The position numbers were made by a program, and so were the translations under genes. The notes under the pieces are model-generated. The model made no database searches. It had not been told where the DNA came from and saw only the letters and a list, made by a program, of their open reading frames with translations. From the NCBI RefSeq assembly GCF_015142735.1, contig NZ_JACSPN010000014.1, positions 1 through 64,000 on the forward strand: a stretch of DNA of 64,000 nucleotides. The letters are read 5' to 3'. Shown one piece after another: positions 53,762-64,000 of the stretch (positions are counted from its first letter, which is position 1; the number at the start of each line of letters is the position of its first letter). This DNA comes from Oerskovia douganii. Its GTDB lineage: Bacteria; Actinomycetota; Actinomycetes; Actinomycetales; Cellulomonadaceae.

Positions 53762-53908
53762 TCTACCTCCCGGGCCTCTCCGCCCCGTCCCGACGCACCG
53801 CGCCGGGACGGGAGGGAAGCAGGTCGGGAACATACTTGTTCTAGCCGGTGTCGCCCGCGTCCAGCGGCGCGCCCCGGGCCGTTCCATCACCGACTTCCGA
53901 AGGACATC

Positions 53909-56602
53909 ATGCGTACCGCCGAGATCCGCAAGCGTTGGCTCGACTACTTCGCCGCCCAGGACCACACCGTCGTGCCCTCGGCGTCGCTGATCTCGCCGGA
54001 CCCCTCGACCCTGTTCACCATCGCGGGCATGGTGCCCTTCATCCCGTACATGACGGGCGAGCAGACGGCGCCGTGGGCCCGTGCGACGAGCGTGCAGAAG
54101 TGCGTGCGCACCCTCGACATCGACGACGTGGGCAAGACGACGCGCCACGGCACGTTCTTCCAGATGAACGGCAACTTCTCGTTCGGCGACTACTTCAAGG
54201 AAGGTGCCATCACCTACGCCTGGGACCTCATCACGCGGTCGCAGGACGAGGGCGGGTACGGCATCCCCGAGGACAAGATCTGGGTCACCGTCTTCCACGA
54301 GGACGACGAGGCGCGCCAGCTCTGGAAGAAGATCGCCGGTCTGCCGGACGAGCGCATCCAGGGCCTCGGCATGGGACCCAACTACTGGTCCACGGGAGCC
54401 CGTGGGCCCGCAGGTCCGTGCTCGGAGATCTTCTACGACCGCGGCCCGGCCTACGGCCCCGACGGCGGCCCGGCGGTCGACCTCGCGGGCGACCGGTTCC
54501 TGGAGATCTGGAACCTCGTCTTCATGCAGTACGAGCGCGGGGACGGCGGGACCAAGGAGTCCTTCCCCATCCTGGGCGAGCTCACCAAGAAGAACATCGA
54601 CACCGGCATGGGCCTCGAGCGCGTCGCGTTCGTCCTGCAGGGCGTCGACAACATGTACGAGATCGACGAGGTCTTCCCCGTCATCGCCGCGGCCCAGGAG
54701 CTGTCCGGCAAGCGCTACGGCGCCGACACCGACGACGACGTGCGCATGCGCGTGGTCGCCGACCACGTCCGCTCGGCGCTCATGATCATCAGCGACGGCG
54801 TGCGACCCTCGAACGAGGGGCGCGGCTACGTGCTGCGCCGTCTGCTGCGCCGCTCGGTGCGCGCGATGCGCCTGCTGGGTGTCGAGGACCCCGCGCTGCC
54901 CCAGCTCTTCCCCGTCTCTCGCGATGCCATGCAGGCCTCCTACCCGGAGGTCGGCGCGGACTTCGAACGCATCTCGCAGATCGCCTATGCCGAGGAGGAG
55001 GCGTTCCGCCGCACCCTGACCTCGGGCACGACGATCCTGGACACCGCGGTCGCGGCCGCCAAGACCACGGCCGGGGCGGGCAGCACGCCCGTCCTGCCCG
55101 GTGACCAGGCGTTCGCCCTGCACGACACGTACGGCTTCCCGATCGACCTGACCCTCGAGATGGCTGCCGAGCAGGGTGTCCAGGTCGACGAGAAGGCGTT
55201 CCGCGCCCTCATGCAGGAGCAGCGCACGCGCGCTCGTGCCGACGCGCTCGCCAAGCGCACGGGCGGGGTCGACACCGCGGCCTACGAGACGCTGCAGAGC
55301 GAGCTCGCGCGTCCCGTCGAGTTCCTCGGCTACACCGACGCCACGGCGTCGGTCAACGTCGTGGGCCTCCTGGTCGACGGCGTGCCCTCCCCGGCAGCGA
55401 CGGCCCCGGCCGACGTCGAGGTCGTGCTCGACCGCACGCCGTTCTACGCCGAGGCCGGTGGCCAGCTCGCCGACCACGGCACGATCGTGCTCGACGGCGG
55501 CGCGACCATCGAGGTCGACGACGTGCAGCGCCCCATCAAGGGCTTCTCCGTCCACCGCGGGCGCCTCGTCGAGGGCGTCGTGGCGCTGGGGGACCCCGGC
55601 ACCGCGCAGATCGACACGGCCCGCCGCAAGGCGATCAGCCGCGCCCACACCGCGACGCACATGATCCACAAGTCCATCCAGGAGGCCCTGGGCAAGGACG
55701 CGACGCAGGCGGGCTCGGAGAACGCGCCGAGCCGCATCCGCTTCGACTTCCGCGCCTCGAGCGCGGTGCCCGCGGGGGTGCTCGCCGAGGTCGAGGAGCG
55801 CGTCAACACCCAGCTCGCCGAGAACCTCGAGGTCACGGACCAGGTCATGCCCATCGCCGAGGCCAGGGCGCTCGGCGCCATGGCACTGTTCGGCGAGAAG
55901 TACGGCGACCAGGTGCGTGTGGTCTCGATCGGCGGCGACTGGTCGCGCGAGCTGTGCGCGGGCACGCACGTCAAGCAGTCGGGCCAGCTGGGCCTGGTGA
56001 CGCTGCTCGGCGAGTCCTCGATCGGCTCGGGCGTGCGGCGCGTCGACGCGCTCGTCGGCGACGGTGCGTACGGCTTCCAGGCCAAGGAGCACGCGCTCGT
56101 GGGACAGCTCACGGGGCTGCTCAACGTGCGCACCGAGGAGCTGCCGGACCGGGTGGGCTCGCTCGTCTCGCGGCTGCGCGAGGCGGAGAAGGAGCTGGCG
56201 GCACTGCGCCAGGCCCAGCTCCTCGCCCAGGCGTCGAGCCTCTCCGCGGGGGCCGAGTCCGTGGGCTCCGCGCGCGTCGTGGTGCACGACGCCGGTGAGG
56301 TCGCCTCGGCCGACGACCTGCGCGCTCTCGCCCTCGACGTGCGCGGCCGCCTGGCCGACTCCGCGCCGAGCGTCGTCGCCGTCGGTGGCGTCAGCAAGGG
56401 ACGTCCTCAGGTCGTCATCGTGACCAACGCGCCGGCCCGTGAGGCCGGCCTGCGCGCGGGCGCCCTCGCGAAGAAGGCGTCGGGCGTGCTCGGCGGCGGC
56501 GGCGGCGGCAAGGACGACATGGCCCAGGGCGGCGGCACGGACGTGTCCGCCCTGCCCGCTGCCCTCACGGGCATCCGCGACGACGTCGCCTCGGCGCTCT
56601 GA
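53909..56602 (+). CDS. alaS: alanyl-tRNA synthetase
   Basis: An 897-aa class II synthetase. The catalytic core starts with RTAEIRKRWLDYFAAQDHT and includes FFQMNGNFSFGDYFKEGAI. The editing domain has the zinc-type RAHTATHMIHKS and CAGTHV motifs, and the C-terminal Ala/Gly-rich C-Ala domain ends with GGGGGGKDDMAQGGG. ATG at 53909 has GAAGGA four bases upstream. ruvX follows after 11 bases. Confidence 0.97.
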   Translation: MRTAEIRKRWLDYFAAQDHTVVPSASLISPDPSTLFTIAGMVPFIPYMTGEQTAPWARATSVQKCVRTLDIDDVGKTTRHGTFFQMNGNFSFGDYFKEGAITYAWDLITRSQDEGGYGIPEDKIWVTVFHEDDEARQLWKKIAGLPDERIQGLGMGPNYWSTGARGPAGPCSEIFYDRGPAYGPDGGPAVDLAGDRFLEIWNLVFMQYERGDGGTKESFPILGELTKKNIDTGMGLERVAFVLQGVDNMYEIDEVFPVIAAAQELSGKRYGADTDDDVRMRVVADHVRSALMIISDGVRPSNEGRGYVLRRLLRRSVRAMRLLGVEDPALPQLFPVSRDAMQASYPEVGADFERISQIAYAEEEAFRRTLTSGTTILDTAVAAAKTTAGAGSTPVLPGDQAFALHDTYGFPIDLTLEMAAEQGVQVDEKAFRALMQEQRTRARADALAKRTGGVDTAAYETLQSELARPVEFLGYTDATASVNVVGLLVDGVPSPAATAPADVEVVLDRTPFYAEAGGQLADHGTIVLDGGATIEVDDVQRPIKGFSVHRGRLVEGVVALGDPGTAQIDTARRKAISRAHTATHMIHKSIQEALGKDATQAGSENAPSRIRFDFRASSAVPAGVLAEVEERVNTQLAENLEVTDQVMPIAEARALGAMALFGEKYGDQVRVVSIGGDWSRELCAGTHVKQSGQLGLVTLLGESSIGSGVRRVDALVGDGAYGFQAKEHALVGQLTGLLNVRTEELPDRVGSLVSRLREAEKELAALRQAQLLAQASSLSAGAESVGSARVVVHDAGEVASADDLRALALDVRGRLADSAPSVVAVGGVSKGRPQVVIVTNAPAREAGLRAGALAKKASGVLGGGGGGKDDMAQGGGTDVSALPAALTGIRDDVASAL

Positions 56603-56613
56603 GCCCGCACCCG

Positions 56614-57144
56614 ATGACCGTCGACGACCACCAGGCGGGCGCCCCTCTCCCGAGGGGCGCCCGCCTGGGCGTCGACGTGGGCAGCGTGCGCGTCGGGCTC
56701 GCCGCGAGCGACCCCGACGGCCTGATCGCGACCCCCGTCGAGACCCTTCCGCGGGACATGAAGACCGTCCCCTCCGGCCCCGACACGCCGTCGGGCACGT
56801 TCCCGGCCGACGTCGCACGGATCGCGGCGGAAGTGGAGGAACGCGGTGCACGTGTGGTGTACATCGGGCTTCCTCGACACCTTTCCGGCGCGGAGGGTGC
56901 CGCCACCCAGGCCGCACGTGCGTACGCTGGACTGGTGGCACGTGCCGTCGCACCGGTCCCGGTGCACCTCGTCGACGAACGCATGACGACCGTGAGCGCC
57001 CACCAGGCGCTGCGGGCCTCGGGGCGCGCCGGGCGCAAGCAGCGCTCTGTCGTCGACCAGGCGGCGGCAGTTATCATCCTCCAGACCGCTCTGGACCGCG
57101 AGCGGAGCGCGGGGGCGCGTGCTGGAGAGTTCGTAGAACGTTGA
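56614..57144 (+). CDS. ruvX: YqgF/RuvX Holliday junction resolvase-like nuclease
   Basis: A 176-aa RNase H-fold protein, linked to 16S rRNA maturation in other bacteria. It has the first catalytic Asp in RLGVDVGSVRVGLAASD, then VVYIGLPRHLSGAEG, and Asp-Glu in VHLVDERMTTV. It lies between alaS and mltG, the standard order. ATG at 56614. The C-terminal segment is shortened to a few residues. Confidence 0.93.
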   Translation: MTVDDHQAGAPLPRGARLGVDVGSVRVGLAASDPDGLIATPVETLPRDMKTVPSGPDTPSGTFPADVARIAAEVEERGARVVYIGLPRHLSGAEGAATQAARAYAGLVARAVAPVPVHLVDERMTTVSAHQALRASGRAGRKQRSVVDQAAAVIILQTALDRERSAGARAGEFVER

Positions 57145-57199
57145 TCGTTGCGTCGTGGCAAGGACCGCCGCGCGCACACCCGTCAGGAGGCAGCCTCCC

Positions 57200-58345
57200 G
57201 TGACCGACCTATTCGACCGCCCGCCGGTGCAGCAGCAACCACCGTCCCGGGCGTCCCGTTCGGGGAGCCGAGACCGTCGAGCCGCGAAGAAGCGCGCGCA
57301 GCGCAGGCGCCGTCGCGCGCTGATCATCGTGCTCGCCCTGGCCCTGGTCGGAGGGGCCGGTTTCTACCTGGTGACCAACGCGTCGAACCTCCTGGGGTTC
57401 GAGAACCCCTTCAGCGCCTCGGACTACGAGGGGCAGGGCACGGACCCGGTCGAGGTGACGATCGACCAGGGCTCGACCGGGACGGACATGGGTCAGGTGC
57501 TCCTCGACGCGGGGGTCGTGAAGTCGGTCAACGCGTTCGTCGAGGCCTACAAGGCGACTCCTGAGGCGAGCTCGATCCAGCCGGGAAACTACACGCTGCT
57601 CACCGAGATGAAGGCTTCGGCCGCGGTCTCGCTCCTGCTCTCCAAGGAGGCGAAGAACGAGCTCAAGCTGACGATCCCCGAGGGGTTCACCAAGGCGCAG
57701 GTCATCGACCGCGCCGTGTCGGTGACCGGCAAGCCCAAGGAAGAGTTCGACGCAGCGATGGCGGACCCTGCGGCGCTGGGCCTGCCGGCCGAGGCCGGAG
57801 GCAACTTCGAAGGCTGGCTCGCTCCGAGTACCTACATCCTCGAGCCGAGCGACACCGCGGAGACCATCCTGGCAAACATGGTGGTGACGACCATCAGCAA
57901 CCTCGACTCGTTGGGCGTCGCACCGGCTGACCGTCAGACGGTCATCATCAAGGGGTCGCTGGTGGAGCGCGAGGGCATCTCGCTCGAGCAGTTCGGCAAG
58001 GTTGCCCGCGTGATCGAGAACCGCCTGGCGGTCGGCGAGCCACTGAGTCTCGACGCGATCGACTCCTACGGCCGGGGGAAGAAGTCCTCGGAGATCACGA
58101 CCCAGGAGTTCCAGGACAAGTCCTTCCCGTACGCGTCTCGTGTCAACAAGGGGCTCCCGCCCACCCCGATCGGGAGCCCGGGGATCGCTGCGTTGACCGC
58201 GGTCGTCAGTCCCACCGAAGGTGACTGGCTGTGGTACGTCACCGTCAACCTCGACACGGGCGAGACGAAGTTCACGAACAACTACAACGAGTTCGTGAGG
58301 TTCAAGAGAGAGTTCAAGGCTTGGGAAGCGGAGCAGGACGGATGA
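57200..58345 (+). CDS. mltG: endolytic murein transglycosylase MltG
   Basis: A membrane-bound lytic transglycosylase that cuts new glycan strands at the outer face. It has a Pro/Arg-rich cytoplasmic head, one helix (about 43-63), LysM-like middle and the YceG domain with catalytic Glu in IKGSLVEREG. I place the start at GTG 57200 (381 aa) since AGGAGG lies 10 bases upstream and the product begins MTDLFDRPP; GTG 57155 would add 15 residues. aroE overlaps the stop by four bases. Confidence 0.93.
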   Translation: MTDLFDRPPVQQQPPSRASRSGSRDRRAAKKRAQRRRRRALIIVLALALVGGAGFYLVTNASNLLGFENPFSASDYEGQGTDPVEVTIDQGSTGTDMGQVLLDAGVVKSVNAFVEAYKATPEASSIQPGNYTLLTEMKASAAVSLLLSKEAKNELKLTIPEGFTKAQVIDRAVSVTGKPKEEFDAAMADPAALGLPAEAGGNFEGWLAPSTYILEPSDTAETILANMVVTTISNLDSLGVAPADRQTVIIKGSLVEREGISLEQFGKVARVIENRLAVGEPLSLDAIDSYGRGKKSSEITTQEFQDKSFPYASRVNKGLPPTPIGSPGIAALTAVVSPTEGDWLWYVTVNLDTGETKFTNNYNEFVRFKREFKAWEAEQDG

Positions 58346-59226
58346 CGCCTCGGCGCGCCGCCGTCCTCGGCCACCCCGTGGCCCACTCGCTCTCACCCGT
58401 CCTGCACTCCGCGGCGTACCGCGCGCTGGGGCTGGACGGGTGGGAGTACACGGCGGTCGACGTGACCGAGGAGCAGCTGGGCGGCTTCGTCGAGGGCCTC
58501 GACGAGAGCTGGGCCGGGTTGAGCCTGACCATGCCGCTCAAGCAGGTCGTGCTCGACCTGCTCGACCACGTCGAGCCGCTCGCCGGCGTCGTGGGGGCGG
58601 TCAACACGGTCCTGCTCCAACCCACGGGCTCCGGACGGACCCTGGTCGGGGCCAACACGGACGTCCACGGTCTGGTCGCGGCGCTGCGCGAGGGACTGGG
58701 CAGCGGTCCGGGGGAGCGGCCCGTCGGGTCGGCGCTCGTGCTGGGAGCGGGTGCGACGGCGGCCTCGACCCTGGCCGCGCTCGCCGAGCTCGGCTGCGCC
58801 TCCCCGACCGTCCTGGTGCGTTCGCTCGCGCGCACGGGCGGCCTGCAGCGGGCCGCGCACCGCATGGGCGTCACCCCGCGCTTCGAGATCCTGGACCCGG
58901 CCTCGCCCCTCGTGGCGCAGGTCGACGTCGTCGTCTCGACCTTGCCGTCGCGGGCGGCGGACCCGGTCGCGGATGCGCTCGCCGGGCAGGCCGCGGCCGG
59001 GGCCGCGGCGCCCCGTGGTGTCCTGCTCGACGTGGTCTACGACCCGCGCCCCACCGCGTTGTCCCGTACCTGGTCGCAGGCAGGAGGGACGGTCGTGGGC
59101 GGTGAACGCATGCTGCTGCACCAGGCCGCCGAGCAGGTGCGCCTCATGACGGGGCAGGTCGCGCCCCTGGCGGCCATGGCCGAGGCCCTCGAGGCGGCCC
59201 TCCTGCCCAGCGTCACCCGGTCCTGA
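58342..59226 (+). CDS. aroE: shikimate dehydrogenase
   Basis: It reduces 3-dehydroshikimate with NADPH. The 294-aa protein has GHPVAHSLSPVLHSAAY (shikimate-binding Ser pair), LTMPLKQ (catalytic Lys), NTDVHG and LVLGAGATAASTLAAL (NADP loop). It overlaps mltG by four bases. The other shikimate genes aroC-aroK-aroB follow after a reversed prepilin peptidase gene. Confidence 0.94.
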   Translation: MTPRRAAVLGHPVAHSLSPVLHSAAYRALGLDGWEYTAVDVTEEQLGGFVEGLDESWAGLSLTMPLKQVVLDLLDHVEPLAGVVGAVNTVLLQPTGSGRTLVGANTDVHGLVAALREGLGSGPGERPVGSALVLGAGATAASTLAALAELGCASPTVLVRSLARTGGLQRAAHRMGVTPRFEILDPASPLVAQVDVVVSTLPSRAADPVADALAGQAAAGAAAPRGVLLDVVYDPRPTALSRTWSQAGGTVVGGERMLLHQAAEQVRLMTGQVAPLAAMAEALEAALLPSVTRS

Positions 59227-59245
59227 GCGCGGAGTGCCGAGGGCC

Positions 59246-59276
59246 CTGACCCGGGACGCACGTCGTCCCGGGTCAG
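59246..59276. terminator. hairpin between aroE and the prepilin peptidase gene
   Basis: A perfect 13-bp stem (59246-59258 with 59264-59276, 5-nt loop) starts 20 bases after the aroE stop and overlaps the last codons of the converging gene. Probably bidirectional. Confidence 0.78.
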
Positions 59277-59968
59277 CCCAGCAGCAGCGCCTCGCCGAGC
59301 ACACCGGGCCCGTGCACGGCGCCGACCAGCGCCCCCACGAGCATGAACGGCCCGAACGGGATCGCCGTGCGGCGATCCGCCCGCCTCGTCGCGAGCAGCG
59401 CGACGGCGGCCGTCCCGCCGAGCACGAACGCCGCGAACGTCCCCACGGCGAGCTCTGGCCACCCGCACCACCCCAGGTAGGCACCCAGCAGCCCTGCGAG
59501 CTTGACGTCGCCGAACCCGAGACCGGCCGGGACGAGGGCCATCGCGAAGTACGCGCAGCAGAGCGTCAGCCCGCCGACCAGGGCACGGACGAGCGCGCCG
59601 GCGTCGGGTGCGAGGAAGCTCGCAGCGCCCAGCAGGAGCGCGAGGACCGGGTACGACGGCAGGACGAGCGCGTCGGGCAGGCGGTGCGTGCGCGCGTCGA
59701 TCACCGCGAGCGCCGAACCCACGACCGCGAGGTGGACGGTCGCGGGCGCGAGGCCGACCGGCAGGCCCGCCGCCAGCGTCCCCGCGACCGCCACGGGCAC
59801 GGCCACCGACGTCACGGCGAGGACTGTGCGTCGGTGCGGCCCGACCTCGGCCCGGGCGCGCGACCAGGCCCGTCCCGCGCGACCGCCCGACCGCCCGCCG
59901 GCACGCACACCGCGCGCCGCGTCCTCGTCCGCCGCCGTCCACCGGTCCCCGCCCCCTGCGCTCGTCAC
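59273..59968 (-). CDS. prepilin peptidase (A24 family)
   Basis: A 231-aa aspartyl membrane peptidase with about six helices. Catalytic Asp residues lie in VIDARTHRLPD and GFGDVKLAG (the GxGD motif). The N-terminal methylase domain is absent, as usual for short actinobacterial forms. It would process type IV-like or Flp pilins, but none is in the window. GTG 59968 is chosen because it precedes the conserved part; the first ~60 residues are basic and not conserved. No Shine-Dalgarno was seen. Confidence 0.88.
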   Translation of the reverse strand: MTSAGGGDRWTAADEDAARGVRAGGRSGGRAGRAWSRARAEVGPHRRTVLAVTSVAVPVAVAGTLAAGLPVGLAPATVHLAVVGSALAVIDARTHRLPDALVLPSYPVLALLLGAASFLAPDAGALVRALVGGLTLCCAYFAMALVPAGLGFGDVKLAGLLGAYLGWCGWPELAVGTFAAFVLGGTAAVALLATRRADRRTAIPFGPFMLVGALVGAVHGPGVLGEALLLG

Positions 59969-60122
59969 GGCGCGAACGTAGCGCAGCGGGCGCTGCGGCC
60001 GGGCGTCGTCCACAGAGCTGGACGGCCTGGAGGGGCGACGGGCTCGGTCACCGGCCCGCGGTGCCGGTCCGCACTGCGGTCGGGTTCGGGGACGCGCCGG
60101 GCGGCGTGGGAGGATTCTCCTC

Positions 60123-61340
60123 ATGCTTCGTTGGTTGACATCGGGTGAGTCGCACGGTCCGGCGCTGGTCGGCATCCTGGAAGGGCTGCCCGCAGGGGTC
60201 GAGCTCGTGACGAAGGACGTGCAGGACGCGCTCGCGCGCCGCCGCCTCGGCTACGGGCGAGGCGCGCGCATGAAGTTCGAGCAGGACGAGGTCCGCATCC
60301 TCGCGGGTCTGCGCCTGGGCCTGACCCAGGGCGGCCCGCTCGCGATCGAGATCGGCAACACCGAGTGGCCCAAGTGGGTCGACGTCATGAGCGCGGACCC
60401 CGTGCCCGCCGAGGCGCTGCAGGTCGACGCCGGGACGGGGGACGTCCGCGAGATCGCCCGCAACCGCCCGCTCACGCGCCCACGTCCCGGGCACGCGGAC
60501 CTGATCGGGATGCGCAAGTACGCGTTCGACGACGCCCGCCCCGTCCTGGAGCGTGCCTCGGCGCGCGAGACCGCGACCCGCGTCGCGCTCGGCGTGGCCG
60601 CGGCGAAGTTCCTCGAGCAGGCCGTCGGGATCCGCCTGGTCTCGCACGTCGTGGGCATCGGCACGGTCGACGTCCCCGAGGACGCGGCGCTCCCGGCGCC
60701 CGACGACGTCGCGCGCCTCGACGCGGACCCGGTGCGCTGCTTCGACCCCGCGAGCTCCGCGGCGATGGTCGCCGAGATCGACGAGTGCCACAAGGACGGC
60801 GACACCCTGGGCGGTGTGGTCGAGGTCCTGGCCTACGGAGTCCCGTCCGGGCTCGGCACCTACGTGCAGTCCGACCGCCGCCTCGACGCGCGGCTCGCGG
60901 CCGTGCTCATGGGGATCCAGGCCATCAAGGGCGTCGAGGTCGGCGACGGCTTCCGCACCGCGCGCCGCCGCGGCTCGCAGGCGCACGACGAGATCGTGCG
61001 CGGCGAGGACGGTCACCTGCACCGCCTGAGCAACCGTGCGGGCGGCATCGAGGGTGGCATGTCCAACGGCGAGGTGCTGCGCGTGCGCGCAGCCATGAAG
61101 CCCATCTCGACCGTGCCCCGCGCGCTCGCGACGGTCGACGTCGCGACGGGCGAGCCCGCCAAGGCCCAGCACCAGCGCTCGGACGTGTGCGCCGTTCCGC
61201 CCGCGGCCGTCGTCGCCGAGGCCATGGTCGCCCTGGTCCTCGCCGAGGCCGTCCTGGAGAAGTTCGGCGGCGACTCGGTCTCCGAGGTCCGCCGCAACGT
61301 CGAGGGCTACCTGGCCTCGGTGCCCGAGCTGCTGCGCTGA
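60123..61340 (+). CDS. aroC: chorismate synthase
   Basis: It converts EPSP to chorismate with reduced FMN. The 405-aa protein has the signatures [44 protein letters not shown]-like [15 protein letters not shown] and [22 protein letters not shown] 60123. aroK starts two bases after its stop (one intervening base), so aroC-aroK-aroB is an operon. Confidence 0.97.
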   Translation: MLRWLTSGESHGPALVGILEGLPAGVELVTKDVQDALARRRLGYGRGARMKFEQDEVRILAGLRLGLTQGGPLAIEIGNTEWPKWVDVMSADPVPAEALQVDAGTGDVREIARNRPLTRPRPGHADLIGMRKYAFDDARPVLERASARETATRVALGVAAAKFLEQAVGIRLVSHVVGIGTVDVPEDAALPAPDDVARLDADPVRCFDPASSAAMVAEIDECHKDGDTLGGVVEVLAYGVPSGLGTYVQSDRRLDARLAAVLMGIQAIKGVEVGDGFRTARRRGSQAHDEIVRGEDGHLHRLSNRAGGIEGGMSNGEVLRVRAAMKPISTVPRALATVDVATGEPAKAQHQRSDVCAVPPAAVVAEAMVALVLAEAVLEKFGGDSVSEVRRNVEGYLASVPELLR

Positions 61341-61341
61341 G

Positions 61342-63122
<1,781 letters not shown>

Positions 63123-63151
63123 CGCGCCGCCGTCGGGCATCCTGCGATGCC

Positions 63152-63187
63152 ACGGCCCGCCCCCACCGACCGGTGAGGGCGGGCCGT
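63152..63187. terminator. hairpin between aroB and the GDPD gene
   Basis: An 11-bp stem (63152-63162 with 63177-63187), with a further short inner stem in the loop, lies 29 bases after aroB and 22 before the stop of the converging gene. Confidence 0.75.
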
Positions 63188-63209
63188 CCGCGTGCGAGGG
63201 ACGTGGGGC

Positions 63210-64000
63210 TCAGCCCCAGCGACCGCGCGCGACCAGGACGTCCCGCAGCAGGTCCGCACGGTCGGTCACGACCCCGTCGACGCCCAGGTCGAGCAGGCGG
63301 CCCATCTCCACCGGGTCGTTGATCGTCCACACGTGCACCTGCCGTCCCGCGGCGTGCGCGGCGGCGACGGTCCGGGCGTCCACGACCTGCACGCGCCCCT
63401 GGGCCACGGGCACCTGCAGGCAGTCCGCCCCGCGCAGCGCCCACGCCGCGAGCGCCCCGAACGGGGCGCGGGGCGCGCCCGCCCGGGCAGCGAGCAGGAA
63501 CGCCGCGACCTCGCCCGTCCCCGTCGAGGTCGCCACGGGTCGGGTCAGGAGAGCGACCGTGCGCCGACGACGCGCCGGGGAGAAGGACGCGACGCACACC
63601 CGCTCGTGCGCGCGCGTCCGCTCGATCGCCTCCGCGACCGGCCCGACCGCGGAGTCCGCCTTGACGTCGACGTTGACCCGCAGGTCGGGCCAGGTGCCCA
63701 GGACGTCCTCGAGGAGCGGCACGGGCTCGACACCCCCGATCCGGGCGGCCCGCACCCGCTCCCACGGCTGGTCCGCGACCAGGCCCGTGCCGTCGGTCGT
63801 GCGGTCGAGGCTCGCGTCGTGCAGGGCGACCGCGACGCCGTCGGACGTCGCGTGCGCGTCGGTCTCGACGTACCGGAAGCCCAGGTCGCGGGCAGCGGCG
63901 AACGCCGCGAGCGAGTTCTCGAGGCCGTCGCGCGAGAACCCGCGGTGCGCGAGCGCCACGAACCCCGTGGGGGAGTCCAGGTACGGGTGCCGCCAGTCGC
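63210..64000 (-). CDS. glycerophosphodiester phosphodiesterase (partial, cut by right edge)
   Basis: It hydrolyses glycerophosphodiesters to glycerol 3-phosphate and an alcohol. The TIM-barrel motif HRGFSRDGLENS (His-Arg and Glu-Asn) near the start, DAHATSDGVAVALHDASLDRTTDG, and VHVWTINDP near the end are clear. A GTG at 63959 would give 249 aa, but the frame stays open and family-like (RHPYLDSPTGFVALAHRG) to the window end, so the true start is probably beyond 64000. It converges with aroB. Confidence 0.88.
   Translation of the reverse strand, partial: DWRHPYLDSPTGFVALAHRGFSRDGLENSLAAFAAARDLGFRYVETDAHATSDGVAVALHDASLDRTTDGTGLVADQPWERVRAARIGGVEPVPLLEDVLGTWPDLRVNVDVKADSAVGPVAEAIERTRAHERVCVASFSPARRRRTVALLTRPVATSTGTGEVAAFLLAARAGAPRAPFGALAAWALRGADCLQVPVAQGRVQVVDARTVAAAHAAGRQVHVWTINDPVEMGRLLDLGVDGVVTDRADLLRDVLVARGRWG

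Overview
The window is very GC-rich chromosomal DNA of an actinobacterium. Evidence for this is the many GTG starts, stop/start overlaps of the ATGA and GTGA type, and a phosphatidylinositol-mannoside operon (pgsA, acyltransferase, pimA). The long gene order thrS-HIT-pgsA-patA-pimA, pdxS-pdxT-yebC-ruvC-ruvA-ruvB-yajC-secD-secF-apt-relA, then hisS, aspS, rarA, alaS-ruvX-mltG-aroE and aroC-aroK-aroB parallels the mycobacterial chromosome (thrS to aroB in M. tuberculosis). A class III anaerobic ribonucleotide reductase points to a facultative anaerobe. A member of Micrococcales near Cellulomonas, Oerskovia or Cellulosimicrobium is my best guess; the genus is inference only.

Positions 1-14.9 kb are an accessory block. 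It holds nrdDG behind two NrdR-like boxes, a glycolipid-binding-type protein, an EamA exporter divergent from a TetR regulator, small enzymes or domain proteins (DinB, DUF1349, carboxymuconolactone decarboxylase, DUF2255), and a tightly packed five-gene minus-strand operon. That operon encodes a VanX-type D,D-dipeptidase, an alanine-racemase-fold enzyme, a D-Ala-D-X ligase, and a NarL-type histidine kinase and response regulator. Its layout and key residues resemble glycopeptide-resistance logic.

Positions 15-33.5 kb are conserved core: threonyl-tRNA synthetase and the PIM operon, PLP synthase (pdxST) with a Nudix protein, Holliday-junction processing (ruvCAB), protein export (yajC-secDF), adenine salvage and the stringent response (relA). 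Positions 33.7-39.2 kb insert an ATP-dependent ligase facing a LigD-type primase-polymerase, an AbiEi-like protein, a DUF349 protein and a membrane-anchored cyclophilin.

Positions 39.4-50.4 kb carry an MBL-fold hydrolase, hisS, an aldo-keto reductase, two back-to-back 5'-truncated genes, an F420/PPOX-type oxidoreductase, aspS, a GNAT enzyme and an MmpL-type RND protein. The truncated pair is a zinc-type alcohol dehydrogenase without its N-terminal domain and an Rv2578c-type radical SAM protein that begins inside the C-terminal part of an intein. This junction is the most unusual place in the window.

Positions 50.5-64 kb return to core: rarA, rpsD with a long leader, two small envelope-type proteins, alaS-ruvX-mltG-aroE, a prepilin peptidase, aroC-aroK-aroB, and a glycerophosphodiester phosphodiesterase cut by the right edge. 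I saw no rRNA, tRNA, CRISPR array, insertion sequence or prophage. No gap between genes exceeds about 300 bases.
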